Origin: Pseudomonas fluorescens
GTDB taxonomy: Bacteria > Pseudomonadota > Gammaproteobacteria > Pseudomonadales > Pseudomonadaceae
Reading direction: 5' to 3'
Length of the DNA stretch: 64,000 nt
NCBI RefSeq assembly: GCF_040448305.1
Contig: NZ_CP148752.1
Location: 2,790,001-2,854,000 of the forward strand
Positions within the stretch are counted from its first letter, which is position 1. Every line of letters starts with the position of its first letter. The position numbers and the translations under genes were made by a program. Below are positions 8,283-17,460 of this stretch, piece by piece. A model generated the notes under the pieces. The model was not told the DNA's origin and did not search any database. It saw only the letters and a program-made list of their open reading frames with translations.

Positions 8283-9467
8283 ATGCACAACAATAAGAAC
8301 GTCACGCATCGTTTTCTGCCGGCCTTTATCGCCAGCTTGTCTGCCCTTGGTCTGAGCCAGGTGGCCGAGGCGGATATCATGCTGTACGACAAGGACCAGA
8401 CCACGTTCTCCACCGACGGCTACATCAACGCCTTCTACGTGAACAGCGATGTCGACCGCGCCGGCGAGCAGTTCGACCGTCGGCAGTCGCGGGTCAAGAT
8501 GGGGTTCCTGCCCAACTACCTGGGGTTCAACATGGGCAAGCAGGTAGACGACCTCAAGCTCGGTGCCCGCGCCTCGTTCTGGGTCACCATCAACGACAGC
8601 GAAACCAACGGCACCGCCACCGCCATCGATGTGCGGCAGTTCTTCGGCACCGTGACCAACCCGGAATGGGGCGAAGTGCTGATCGGCAAAGACTTCGGGT
8701 TGTTCGCCCGTTCCAACATCCTGCTCGACGAAATGCTCGCCGGTTACGGTCAGGTCAGCGATACGTTGGGGCTGGTGGATGGCGGCGGGGTGTCGTTCGG
8801 CAACATCGGCACCGGTTACCCGTATCCGTTCCCGACCTCGCAGATCACCTATCGCACCCCGGTGATGGACGGTCTGCGCGTGGCGGTCGGCATCATGGAC
8901 CCGGTGGACACCAACGACAGCAGCCCGACGGGCAAGGCCTATCAGGAAAACCCGCGTACCGAGAGCGAAGTCACCTATCAGTTCGACCTGGCCGGGGCAA
9001 AGATCTACAGCTGGGTCAACGGCAGCTACCAGACCTCAGACAACACCGATTCCACGGTCGAGACCGTCACCTCCAAGGGCGTCGGTTATGGCGTGCAGGC
9101 GAAGATGGGCGGCTTGTCCCTCACCGGGTCCGGTTTCCAGGCCAAGGGCATCAATCCGTTTTTCACCAACAATGCCGGCGAGCCGACCCTGCGCAACGTC
9201 GACAGCGACGGCTACCTGATGCAGGGCTCCTACAAACTGGGCAAGAACCGCCTGGCCTTGTCCTATGGCAAGACCAATGACGATGGCAATGGCGTGGTCG
9301 GCAGCGGCGCGGACTACGAGACCCGCGGCATTGCGCTGTTCCATGACGTGAACGACAACCTCAAGCTTGTGGCCGAGTACAACCAGTTCGAAATCAACGG
9401 CCACGACACCGATGAGCAGAACGAAGACACCGACACCTTCGCCGTGGGCGCGGTGCTGACCTGGTAA
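8283..9467 (+). CDS. Outer-membrane porin
   Basis: A 394-residue protein with a signal peptide (about 30 residues, ending QVAEA) and alternating amphipathic beta strands. It has an eyelet-loop region (NGTATAIDVRQFFG, then EVLIGKDFGLF) and ends in an aromatic-containing C-terminal strand (DTFAVGAVLTW), as in general trimeric porins. It precedes the PQQ alcohol cluster and may admit alcohols or other substrates. That link rests only on position. The 5' gap of about 200 bases shows no recognised regulator site. Confidence 0.85.
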   Translation: MHNNKNVTHRFLPAFIASLSALGLSQVAEADIMLYDKDQTTFSTDGYINAFYVNSDVDRAGEQFDRRQSRVKMGFLPNYLGFNMGKQVDDLKLGARASFWVTINDSETNGTATAIDVRQFFGTVTNPEWGEVLIGKDFGLFARSNILLDEMLAGYGQVSDTLGLVDGGGVSFGNIGTGYPYPFPTSQITYRTPVMDGLRVAVGIMDPVDTNDSSPTGKAYQENPRTESEVTYQFDLAGAKIYSWVNGSYQTSDNTDSTVETVTSKGVGYGVQAKMGGLSLTGSGFQAKGINPFFTNNAGEPTLRNVDSDGYLMQGSYKLGKNRLALSYGKTNDDGNGVVGSGADYETRGIALFHDVNDNLKLVAEYNQFEINGHDTDEQNEDTDTFAVGAVLTW

Positions 9468-9549
9468 CCCCGGGAGGTGGCCCTGGCCGTGCGCATCGCG
9501 GCGAGGGTCGCCACCCGTCTCATCCCATCGAAGCGGCTACCCGCTACCC

Positions 9550-9561
9550 AAGTAGCATTCG
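9550..9561 (+). promoter_or_regulatory. Shared promoter motif upstream of the FIST gene
   Basis: AAGTAGCATTCG lies 72 bases before the FIST start. The identical 12-mer lies 79 bases before pqqA (25976-25987). Same distance and same pathway suggest a shared promoter element or regulator site. Confidence 0.45.
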
Positions 9562-9621
9562 TCGCCCCCCACAGACTTCGTACACTCGTGCCTCATACAC
9601 ACGCACCTGCGGGAGGTAAGG

Positions 9622-10779
9622 ATGCAGCAGAGCGAAGGCGTCGTCAGTGCAATGTCCCAGGCCACCGATGCCCGGCAGGTCGCGCAGGAACTGGCACGAC
9701 AGTTGTTGCATCCGCACTTGGGGTTCGTGCTGTTCTTCTGTTCCGCCGAGTACGACTTGCGGGCGCTGGGCCAGGCCTTGCAGCAAAGCTTCGGCGGCAT
9801 TCGCCTGGTGGGCTGCACCAGCGCCGGGGAAATCACCCCGCTGGGCTATGGACGCAATTGCGTGACAGCGGTGGGCTTCGATCATCGGCACTTTTCCATC
9901 GCGATCGAGCTGATCGACCAGATGGAACACTTCAGCCTGATCGACGCCCAGCAAATGGTCGAGCGCCTGGTCAGTGGCTGTCGCAGCAACACCCTGGCGC
10001 CGATCAAGGGCAACAGCTTTGCCCTGACCCTGCTCGATGGCCTGTCCAGCCGCGAAGAAATGGTCCTGGCGGCCTTGAGCGCGGCATTGGGCGACATTCC
10101 GCATTTCGGCGGCTCGGCCGGCGACGACAACTACCTGACCCATACTCATGTGTACTTCGATGGCGAGTTCCACAGCGGCGCGGCGGTGGTGGTGCTGGTC
10201 AATACCTGGCTGGATTTCGAAGTGTTCACCACCCACCACGTGCTACCCCGCGCCGAGAAGCTGGTGGTCACCGGGGCCGACAGCACCTTGCGCCGGGTCT
10301 TCGAACTCAATGCCGAGCCGGCCGCCGAGGAGTACGCCCGGCACATCGGTGTGCCGGTGGCGCAACTCGATCACCGGGTCTTCGCCGCGCACCCGTTGGC
10401 GGTGCGGATCAACCAGCAGTACTACGTGCGGGCCATCCAGCAGGTGCATCCGGACCTGAGCCTGAGTTTCTACTGCGCCGTGGAAAACGGCATCGTCCTC
10501 ACTGCCATGACCCCGGGGCCGATGCTGCCGAACCTGCAGAGCCTGTTCGAGGGGTTGCAGGAGCGCCTGGGCGATTTGCTGCTGACCATCGGTTGCGACT
10601 GTTTCCTGCGGCGTCTGGAACTCGAAGACGACGGCAGTCTTGATCAGATCGGCTCGTTTTTGCGTGAGCAACGGGTGATGGGTTTCAACACCTATGGAGA
10701 ACAGTTCAATGGCATGCACATCAACCAGACCTTCACCGGCGTTGCCATTGCCCGTGGCCGTGCCCCAGGACATCGCTGA
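9622..10779 (+). CDS. FIST N/C domain sensory protein
   Basis: A 385-residue protein with the FIST signal-transduction fold. The N-terminal FIST part includes GCTSAGEI and HFGGSAGDDN; the C-terminal FIST_C part has LEDDGSLDQIGSFL and GFNTYGEQFNGMHINQTF. FIST proteins bind small ligands and pair with kinases. Here it is directly upstream of, and overlaps, the ErcS'-like kinase, as at the equivalent P. aeruginosa locus. A strong GGGAGG site precedes the start. It probably supplies a ligand-sensing input to the kinase, which is inference. Confidence 0.85.
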   Translation: MQQSEGVVSAMSQATDARQVAQELARQLLHPHLGFVLFFCSAEYDLRALGQALQQSFGGIRLVGCTSAGEITPLGYGRNCVTAVGFDHRHFSIAIELIDQMEHFSLIDAQQMVERLVSGCRSNTLAPIKGNSFALTLLDGLSSREEMVLAALSAALGDIPHFGGSAGDDNYLTHTHVYFDGEFHSGAAVVVLVNTWLDFEVFTTHHVLPRAEKLVVTGADSTLRRVFELNAEPAAEEYARHIGVPVAQLDHRVFAAHPLAVRINQQYYVRAIQQVHPDLSLSFYCAVENGIVLTAMTPGPMLPNLQSLFEGLQERLGDLLLTIGCDCFLRRLELEDDGSLDQIGSFLREQRVMGFNTYGEQFNGMHINQTFTGVAIARGRAPGHR

Positions 10780-13342
10780 GCTGCAGGCCGAACTGGCCAG
10801 GCTGCGCCTGGAAAACCATAAACTGCAGCGCATCAATGGCGCGCTGATCGAACGGGTCGAGTCCGGGGGGACCCGCGGCAACGATCCGTACGCGGCATTC
10901 CAGCATTCGGTGGTGCTGGCCGAACAAGTGCGCGAACGCACCGATGCCCTGAACCAGGCCATGGCCGAACTCAAGGCCGGTAATCATCTGCTCAGCGAAG
11001 CCCGCCTGCGCGCGGAAACGGCGCATCAACACCTGATCGATGCCATCGAAAGCATTTCCGACGCCTTCGTGCTGTTCGACGCCGAACAGCGCATCGTGCT
11101 GTTCAACAGTCGTTTCAAGGCGTTCTGGAGCAACAGCCGGGTGCGGATCAACGCCGGCATGCGCCTGACCGAGGTCAAGCGGCTGATGCTGAACAACGCC
11201 CTGTTCACCGAAGAGCCTCGCGGGCATGCCGACGAAAACCTGCTGTACCGCCTGCAGAACGGGCGCTGGCTGCAGGTCAGCGAGCGGCCGACCCAGGAGG
11301 GTGGGCGGGTGATTCTGTTCACCGACATTACCGACGTCAAACTCAGCGAAACCATGCGCCGTGAGCAGGCGGTGGCGCAGAAGTCGCACCTGTTGCAGCG
11401 AGCGGTCGACAACCTGTCCCAAGGGGTGGCGATGGTCAGCGCCGAGGGCATCCTGGAATTGTGGAACCGGCGCTTTCTGGAATTGAGCGGCCTGGCGCCG
11501 GTGGCGGCCCATCGCCCCTTTGCCGAAGTGATCGCCGACAGCGAGTTGAACCTGTTGACCCCGGCCAGTCGCGATGGCAACGGACGACCGGTAAGGGAAT
11601 GCGAGCAGCGCCTGTACGATGGCCGGGTCCTGGAAATCCGCACCCATCCGTTGCCCACCGGCGGTTTCGTCAACACCTTCACCGACATCACCGAACGCTA
11701 CCAGCACGCCGAGGCGCTGAGTGAAAGCGAACACTGGATTCGCCTGATCACCGATCACGTACCGGCATTGATTGCCTACCTCAATGCCGACCTGGTCTAC
11801 GAGTTCACCAACAAGGTCTACGAAGAATGGTACTGCTGGCCCCGGGGCGTGATGCTCGGCCAGAGCCTGCGCGAAGTGCACAGCGAACAGCATTACCAGC
11901 GGCTGGAGTCCTACGTGGCCAGGGCATTGGCCGGCGAGAGCGTGACCTTCGAGTTCGCCGAAACCAACGTCAACAACCAGGAGCGCTACATGCTGCGTTC
12001 CTATGTGCCCAACCGTCTGGCCAGTGGCGAGGTGGTGGGGATATTCGTGCTGATCCGCGACATCACCGAACGCCGCCGCACCGCCGAGGCGCTGCATCAG
12101 GCTTATCAGAACCTGGAGCTGCGGGTACGCGAGCGCACGGCGGAATTGACCACCCTCAACGACCAGCTGCTGCGCGAGATCGATGAGCGTCGCCTGGTCG
12201 AGTCACGCTTGCGCGAGGCCAAGCAGGAAGCCGAGCAGGCCAACCTGTCGAAAACCAAGTTCCTCGCCGCCGTCAGCCATGACCTGTTGCAACCGTTGAA
12301 TGCCGCGCGCCTGTTTACCAGTGCCTTGCTGGAACGGCGCGAGCCGATGTCCAGCGAGATTCTGGTGCGCAACGTGAGCAATTCCCTGGAAGACGTGGAG
12401 AACCTGCTCGGCACCTTGGTGGATATTTCCAAGCTCGATGCGGGGGTGATCAAGGCCGATATTGCGCCGTTCGCCCTCAGTGAACTGCTGGACACCCTGG
12501 CCGCCGAATACACCCAGGTGGCGCGCAGTGAAGGCCTGCAATTGCACTTCATCGGCTGTTCGGCGCTGGTGCGCAGTGATATCCAGTTGCTGGCGCGGAT
12601 TCTGCGCAACCTGCTGAGCAATGCGATTCGCTATACCTACAGTGGCCGCGTGGTGCTCGGTTGCCGGCGGCATCATCAGTGCCTGACGATCGAAGTCTGG
12701 GACAGCGGCATGGGCATTGCCGAGCATCGCCTGGAGGAAATTTTCCAGGAGTTCAAGCGCGGTGATGTGCAGCGACCCGATCAGGATCGCGGTTTGGGCC
12801 TGGGCCTGGCGATTGTCGAGAAGATTGCCGGCATCCTCGGGCATCGCATTCATGTGCGTTCATGGCCGGGCCGGGGCTCGATGTTCTCGGTCGAAGTGCC
12901 ATTGAGCGCCACCGCGCCGAAACCGCAGCTCGCGTTGCAGATGAGCGAGCCGATGCTTGAGCGCCTGCGTGGTGCCCGGATATGGGTGCTGGACAACGAC
13001 GCGACCATCTGTGCCGGCATGCGCACCTTGCTGGAGGGGTGGGGGTGTCGGGTGGTGACGGCGCTGTCGGAGGAGGACCTGGCGCGGCAAGTGGACAACG
13101 ACCATGCCGAGGTGGATCTGCTGATTGCCGACTATCACCTGGATAACGATTGCAATGGTGTCGATGCCGTGGCCCGGATCAATGCCCGGCGCGCGTCACC
13201 GATCCCGGCAATGATGATCACCGCCAACTACAGCAATGAACTCAAGCAGCAGATCCGCGAACTGGGCCATACCCTGATGCACAAGCCGGTGCGGCCGATG
13301 AAGCTGAAGACGGCGATGAGTCATTTGCTTGGCAGGCCTTGA
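10694..13342 (+). CDS. ErcS'-like PAS hybrid histidine kinase/response regulator
   Basis: An 882-residue cytoplasmic sensor. It has an N-terminal coiled coil (about 25-110) and three PAS domains (about 112-215, 232-335, 345-460). A linker coiled coil leads to a HisKA domain with the phospho-accepting His529 in AAVSHDLLQPLNAARL. A HATPase_c domain (GLGLGLAIVEKIAGILGH) and a receiver domain with Asp813 (LIADYHLD) follow. It overlaps the FIST gene. In-frame GTG codons at 10754 and 10760 are alternative starts, and the true start is uncertain. Related kinases control ethanol oxidation genes in P. aeruginosa. Confidence 0.88.
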   Translation: MENSSMACTSTRPSPALPLPVAVPQDIAELQAELARLRLENHKLQRINGALIERVESGGTRGNDPYAAFQHSVVLAEQVRERTDALNQAMAELKAGNHLLSEARLRAETAHQHLIDAIESISDAFVLFDAEQRIVLFNSRFKAFWSNSRVRINAGMRLTEVKRLMLNNALFTEEPRGHADENLLYRLQNGRWLQVSERPTQEGGRVILFTDITDVKLSETMRREQAVAQKSHLLQRAVDNLSQGVAMVSAEGILELWNRRFLELSGLAPVAAHRPFAEVIADSELNLLTPASRDGNGRPVRECEQRLYDGRVLEIRTHPLPTGGFVNTFTDITERYQHAEALSESEHWIRLITDHVPALIAYLNADLVYEFTNKVYEEWYCWPRGVMLGQSLREVHSEQHYQRLESYVARALAGESVTFEFAETNVNNQERYMLRSYVPNRLASGEVVGIFVLIRDITERRRTAEALHQAYQNLELRVRERTAELTTLNDQLLREIDERRLVESRLREAKQEAEQANLSKTKFLAAVSHDLLQPLNAARLFTSALLERREPMSSEILVRNVSNSLEDVENLLGTLVDISKLDAGVIKADIAPFALSELLDTLAAEYTQVARSEGLQLHFIGCSALVRSDIQLLARILRNLLSNAIRYTYSGRVVLGCRRHHQCLTIEVWDSGMGIAEHRLEEIFQEFKRGDVQRPDQDRGLGLGLAIVEKIAGILGHRIHVRSWPGRGSMFSVEVPLSATAPKPQLALQMSEPMLERLRGARIWVLDNDATICAGMRTLLEGWGCRVVTALSEEDLARQVDNDHAEVDLLIADYHLDNDCNGVDAVARINARRASPIPAMMITANYSNELKQQIRELGHTLMHKPVRPMKLKTAMSHLLGRP

Positions 13343-13364
13343 GATCTCGGCGTTTTCACTACCG

Positions 13365-13431
13365 CTATCGCGAGCAGGCTCACTCCTACAGGTACATCGC
13401 TGTCCCTGTAGGAGTGAGCCTGCTCGCGATG
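13365..13431. repeat. REP doublet
   Basis: Compact inverted pair of the GGAGTGAGCCTGCTCGCGA variant around a short 15-base centre, between the convergent ErcS' and response-regulator genes. It likely doubles as a bidirectional transcript end. Confidence 0.9.
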
Positions 13432-13450
13432 GAGGCGCCGCGGTCTTGAA

Positions 13451-14116
13451 TCAACGCCGCAGATATGACCCGAAATCAATATCTCCGGCACTCAGGATCG
13501 CCTGCACCCGGTTGTGCACGTTGAGCTTGCGCAGGATCGCCGAGACGTGGGCCTTGACCGTGGTCTCGGCGATTTCCAGGGTGTAGGCGATCTGCTTGTT
13601 CGATTCGCCCTTGGTCATGCGTTCCAGCACCTGCAGTTGCTTGCGGGTCAGGGCCTGGAGCAGTTCGGGCGGGAAGCTCGGGGTGTCGTTCATGCGCCGG
13701 TGGGTGCTGCTTTTGGCGGTGCGGATGATGTCCGGGGGCAGGTAGACATTGCCGTTGAGAATCTGCTGGATCGCATCGGTCATCTGGGTGCGGGGTGACG
13801 ACTTGGTGATGAAGCCCACTGCACCGTAGGTGATGGCTTGCAGCACGATCTGTTTGTCCTGCTCGGCGGAGACAATCACTACCGGGATGGTCGGCGCTTC
13901 GTTACGCAGGTTGATCAGGCCATTGAGCCCGTGCATGCCGGGCATGTTCAGGTCGAGCAGGATCAGGTCCAGGTCGTCGTGTTCCTGGGTCAGGGCCAGG
14001 GCACTGTCCAGGTCGGCGGTTTCCATCACTTCGCTGCCGGCAAAACCGTCGCTGATGACGTTGTGGATGGCTTCGCGAAACAGCGGGTGGTCGTCGGCAA
14101 TCAGGATTTTGTACAT
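13451..14116 (-). CDS. agmR: LuxR/NarL-family response regulator (AgmR/ErbR/PedR1-like)
   Basis: A 221-residue regulator with an N-terminal receiver (DDHPLFREA, phosphorylated Asp55 in LILLDLNMPG). The C-terminal LuxR helix-turn-helix includes LTRKQLQVLERMTKGESNKQIA and TTVKAHVSAILRKL. Its size, sequence character and position beside the ErcS'-type kinase match AgmR/ErbR, the regulator of PQQ alcohol dehydrogenase and pqq genes in Pseudomonas. It lacks its own kinase gene on the same strand; ErcS' or ErcS are candidate partners. Confidence 0.85.
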   Translation of the reverse strand: MYKILIADDHPLFREAIHNVISDGFAGSEVMETADLDSALALTQEHDDLDLILLDLNMPGMHGLNGLINLRNEAPTIPVVIVSAEQDKQIVLQAITYGAVGFITKSSPRTQMTDAIQQILNGNVYLPPDIIRTAKSSTHRRMNDTPSFPPELLQALTRKQLQVLERMTKGESNKQIAYTLEIAETTVKAHVSAILRKLNVHNRVQAILSAGDIDFGSYLRR

Positions 14117-14172
14117 GGCCTTTCACCTCATTATTTTGATTATGGTGTGGCAACAACACGCACGCGTAAAGC

Positions 14173-14730
14173 TCAGGGAAAGGGTTCGGGCCGGGCTGGC
14201 GAAACCGGCAGATTGGCCGCTTGCCAGGCGTCCAGGCCATCGCGATACCAATACAGAGTCTTATAGCCCATGGTGGCTGCGCGCTTGACCGCATTCCAGC
14301 TCAACCAGCAGTCGGAGCGGCAGTAGAAGACCAGCGGTTGCGTCGGGTCGCCGGCGGTCAGCTTTTTCAGGTTGGCGGCGAAATAGTCCTGCCATTGCGG
14401 CGTCAGGTCGCCGTCCCCGGTATTGGCCAGCCAATGGCTGCCGGGCAGGTTTTCATGGGGCTGGTCTTCGATGAATTGCCCCTGCAGCCACTGACGGCGG
14501 TAGACGTCGATCAGCACCGGGCGCGGGGTTTGGCCGAGCAGGGTTTGCAGGGCGGGGGTGTCGATGATGGTTGCGCCTTGCAACTGGTCGGGCGTCGGGC
14601 TGCGGTACAGGCCGATGCGATAGCCATCGGCGGAGAACAGCGCAGTGTCGGCCTGCGCGGTGCTCAGCAGCAGGCCCAGCGACAGGGCGGCGAGAGCAGG
14701 GCGCAACAGGCAACGTCGGGCACGTGGCAT
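14173..14730 (-). CDS. PQQ-dependent catabolism-associated CXXXCW rhodanese-like periplasmic protein
   Basis: A 185-residue exported protein: signal peptide with Arg-rich n-region and cleavage near TAQA, then a rhodanese-like fold. The family-defining motif is CRSDCW (Cys137, Cys141, Trp142), followed by SWNAVKRA. This family is always found with PQQ alcohol oxidation and its ABC system; a redox or cofactor role is suspected but unknown. It lies 57 bases upstream of the response regulator gene on the same strand. Confidence 0.85.
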   Translation of the reverse strand: MPRARRCLLRPALAALSLGLLLSTAQADTALFSADGYRIGLYRSPTPDQLQGATIIDTPALQTLLGQTPRPVLIDVYRRQWLQGQFIEDQPHENLPGSHWLANTGDGDLTPQWQDYFAANLKKLTAGDPTQPLVFYCRSDCWLSWNAVKRAATMGYKTLYWYRDGLDAWQAANLPVSPARPEPFP

Positions 14731-14850
14731 GGGTTCAGTCCTTATAGTTATGGACCTATTACATGCCAGTCGGGGGGCGTTGGGAATGCGACGATAGACA
14801 GGGAAACCAGTACTAAAGTAGTAATTTCACGACGTTCAATGAAGATCCCC

Positions 14851-14940
14851 TGTAGGAGCGAGCCTGCTCGCGAAAGCGTAGTGTCAGCCAGCTCATTTCT
14901 TGAATGTGCCGCCGCCATCGCGAGCAGGCTCGCTCCTACA
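14851..14940. repeat. REP doublet
   Basis: Inverted pair of TGTAGGAGCGAGCCTGCTCGCGA elements just downstream of the ABC permease gene. It may protect or end that operon's transcript. Confidence 0.9.
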
Positions 14941-14954
14941 TTTGAATTGTGTTG

Positions 14955-15746
14955 TCAGTTGGCTTTGCGCAAGGCTGCATGCTGCGGGTTGAAGCTCAGC
15001 ACGGCGAGCAGCGCAAACAGCAGCGTCAACCCCGTGCACACCGCCAATGCCAGCGGATTGAAGCGCTCATATAGGGCGAAACGCACCAGTTCCACCGCGT
15101 GGGTAAACGGATTCACTGCACACAGCCAGTACAGCCATTCGCTGGCCTCGCGCATCTTCCACAGCGGATACAGCGCCGATGACAGGAAAAACAGCGGGAA
15201 GATCACGAAGTTCATCACCCCGGCAAAGTTCTCCAGCTGGCGGATCGCGTTCGACAGCAACAGGCCCAGCGCGCTGAGCATCAACGCCACCAGCAGCAGG
15301 GCCGGCAACGCCAGCAACAGGCCCATGGCCGGTGGCCGCACGCCGTAGATCCAGGCAATCGCTAGGAACGCATACACTTGCAACAGCGAAATCAGCGAAG
15401 TGGCCAACAGTTTGCTGCACAGCAAAAAGGTGCGGGGCAGGGGGCTGGTCAGCAGCACGCGCATGCTGCCCATTTCGCGGTCGTAGACCATCGACAGTGA
15501 GCCCTGCATGCCGTTGAACAGCAGGATCATGCAGGCCAGCCCGGGAATGATGTAGACCTCATAGGGAATGTAGGTGTCGTAGGGCTCGATGATCGCGATC
15601 CCCAGCGCTGCGCGAAAACCCGCGGCGAACACCAGCAGCCACAGCAGCGGCCGCACCAGGGCGCTGAGAAACCGCGTGCGTTGCAGCACAAAGCGCAGCC
15701 ATTCGCGCAGCACGATACCGCTAAAGCATTGCCAGTAAGCGTTCAT
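14955..15746 (-). CDS. pedC: PQQ-alcohol-system ABC transporter permease (PedC-like)
   Basis: A 263-residue ABC-2 type permease with about six membrane segments (for example PLLWLLVFAAGFRAALGIAI and VMNFVIFPLFFLSSALYPLW). It is the last gene of a four-gene minus-strand operon: substrate-binding protein, beta-propeller, ATPase, permease. In P. putida the equivalent PedA1A2BC system is needed for lanthanide-dependent growth on alcohols. The 4-base overlap with the ATPase gene indicates translational coupling. The transported ligand here is not shown by the sequence. Confidence 0.87.
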   Translation of the reverse strand: MNAYWQCFSGIVLREWLRFVLQRTRFLSALVRPLLWLLVFAAGFRAALGIAIIEPYDTYIPYEVYIIPGLACMILLFNGMQGSLSMVYDREMGSMRVLLTSPLPRTFLLCSKLLATSLISLLQVYAFLAIAWIYGVRPPAMGLLLALPALLLVALMLSALGLLLSNAIRQLENFAGVMNFVIFPLFFLSSALYPLWKMREASEWLYWLCAVNPFTHAVELVRFALYERFNPLALAVCTGLTLLFALLAVLSFNPQHAALRKAN

Positions 15747-16474
15747 TGGGCAGCTCCTGATGTTGTCAGGCGGGTGAAGGCCGAACCGAGATCACCGCCG
15801 TGTTCCAGGCTCAGGGCATCGGCCTGTCCGCTGGCCACCAGCCGGCCTTGATGCAGGATCAGCAAGTCATCGCTGGGCTGCACTTCGTCGAGCAGGTGGG
15901 TGGTCCAGAGCACGCTGATGCGCTCCTCGCGACACAGGCTGCGGATGTGCTGGTTGAGCGCCAGGCGACTCGCCGGGTCGAGGCCGACACTGGCTTCATC
16001 GAGCAGCAACAGGCGTGGCTCATGCAACAGGGCGCGGGCAATCTCCACCCGGCGACGATGGCCGCCATTGAGTTCGCGCACCCGTTCGCGGCGGCGGTCG
16101 GTCAGGGTCTGGCGGGCCAGTTCGGCGTCGACCCGAAGGTCGGTCTGACGCCGGGACAGGCCATGCAATGCAGCGTGATAACGCAGGTTCTGCTCGACGC
16201 TGAGGTCCAGGTCCAGGGTGCTTTGCTGGAACACCACGCCCAACTGCTTGAGAGCCGGGCGTGCCGCACTGCGCAATGAGCAGCCCCCGACGCGGATCTC
16301 GCCGTGCTGCAGATCATAGAGCCGGGTCAGCAGGGCAATCAGGGTCGACTTGCCCGCACCGTTGGGCCCCAGCAGCGCGGCGAAACGCCCGGGCTCCAGG
16401 CTGAAACTCACCTTGCGTAAGGCCTCTCGGGAACCGTAGGCGAAACTCAGGTCGCTGACTTCAAGTGCGTTCAT
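15743..16474 (-). CDS. pedB: PQQ-alcohol-system ABC transporter ATPase (PedB-like)
   Basis: A 243-residue ABC ATPase: Walker A GPNGAGKST, Q-loop, Walker B LLLLDEASVGLD and switch histidine TTHLLDE. The region at the usual signature (ERVRELNGGHRRRVEIARAL) has LNGGHRRR in place of the standard LSGGQ, a variant of the linker-peptide motif. The start MNALEVSDLSF at 16472-16474 was preferred over the longer upstream frame because it overlaps the beta-propeller stop by 4 bases and gives a normal length. Confidence 0.88.
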   Translation of the reverse strand: MNALEVSDLSFAYGSREALRKVSFSLEPGRFAALLGPNGAGKSTLIALLTRLYDLQHGEIRVGGCSLRSAARPALKQLGVVFQQSTLDLDLSVEQNLRYHAALHGLSRRQTDLRVDAELARQTLTDRRRERVRELNGGHRRRVEIARALLHEPRLLLLDEASVGLDPASRLALNQHIRSLCREERISVLWTTHLLDEVQPSDDLLILHQGRLVASGQADALSLEHGGDLGSAFTRLTTSGAAQ

Positions 16475-17430
16475 GGCGTCACCACCACGCCCCACGGATA
16501 GCGCCCGACCTTCACCGACTTGCTGACCTTGAGGCTGTCGACATCGATCACCGAGACATCGCCGCTGACGCCATTGGTGGCCAGCAACTGCTTCTGATCC
16601 GGGGTGAACGCCATCTGCCAGACCCGTCGCCCCACCAGCAGGTAGTCGAGAATCTCGAAGGTCTTGGCATCGATCACCGCCACATGGTTGGCCGGACCGA
16701 GGGCGACGAAGCCGTACTTGCCATCGGCGCTGAGCTTGATGCCGACCGGCTGGACCTTGTCCGGGTGCACGCCCTTGATCTGGAAGTTCAGGGTCTTGAG
16801 CACGGTGCGGCTGGCCACATCGAGAATGGTCACGGTGCCGCCGATTTCCGCCGAGGCCCAGAGCTTCGCGCCATCCGGGGAGAACTCGACGAAACGCGGG
16901 CGCTGGTCGACCAGAGTGCTGTCGGCCAGGGTCTGGGTGCTGGTGTCGATCCAGTGCAGCATGTTGGTGGTCTCGCTGGTGTTGACCGCCCATTTGCCGT
17001 CAGGGCTGACGGCCATGCCCTCGGGCTCGACACCGACTTCGATCTGGCCGAGTACCTTGGAGGTCTCGGTGTCGATCACCGTGACCAGCGCATCGTCTTC
17101 GTTGGAGACGTACAACCAGCGATTGTTGGGGTGCAGGGCGAATTGCTCGGGGTCTTTACCCGAGGGCAGTTCCTTGATGATCTTGCGCGTGGCCACGTCC
17201 ATCACCTGGACCCGGTCCGAGTCACTGGCGCAGATGTACAGCAGCTTGTTGTCATGGGACAGCAGCAGGCCGCGGGGGCGCTGGCCGACGGGCAGGGTGT
17301 CGGTGACTTGCAGTGTCTGCAGGTCGATCAGGCTCAGGCTGTTGTCCTTTTCGTTGGAGACCCAGGCAGTGCTGGCAACGGCATGGCCAGCGGCGAGCAG
17401 CAAGGTGCAAGAGAGCAGGGTGCGGCGCAT
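16471..17430 (-). CDS. pedA2: PQQ-dependent catabolism-associated YVTN beta-propeller protein (PedA2-like)
   Basis: A 319-residue exported seven-blade propeller. The signal peptide (MRRTLLSCTLLLAAGHAVAS) is followed by regular repeats of about 42 residues with phrases such as LSLIDLQTLQVTDTLPVGQ, RWLYVSNE and VTVIDTETSKVLGQIEVG. It belongs to the family always linked to PQQ alcohol oxidation and its ABC transporter. It probably acts in the periplasm as a binding or scaffold subunit. It lies between the substrate-binding protein and ATPase genes. Confidence 0.85.
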   Translation of the reverse strand: MRRTLLSCTLLLAAGHAVASTAWVSNEKDNSLSLIDLQTLQVTDTLPVGQRPRGLLLSHDNKLLYICASDSDRVQVMDVATRKIIKELPSGKDPEQFALHPNNRWLYVSNEDDALVTVIDTETSKVLGQIEVGVEPEGMAVSPDGKWAVNTSETTNMLHWIDTSTQTLADSTLVDQRPRFVEFSPDGAKLWASAEIGGTVTILDVASRTVLKTLNFQIKGVHPDKVQPVGIKLSADGKYGFVALGPANHVAVIDAKTFEILDYLLVGRRVWQMAFTPDQKQLLATNGVSGDVSVIDVDSLKVSKSVKVGRYPWGVVVTP

Positions 17431-17460
17431 GGCGGATTCCTTGTTGTTGTGGTTATCGGA

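Noticed and set aside
16475..16993. Extended N-terminus of the ABC ATPase
   Set aside because: It overlaps the beta-propeller gene in another frame; the ATG at 16472-16474 with a 4-base overlap fits the family length.
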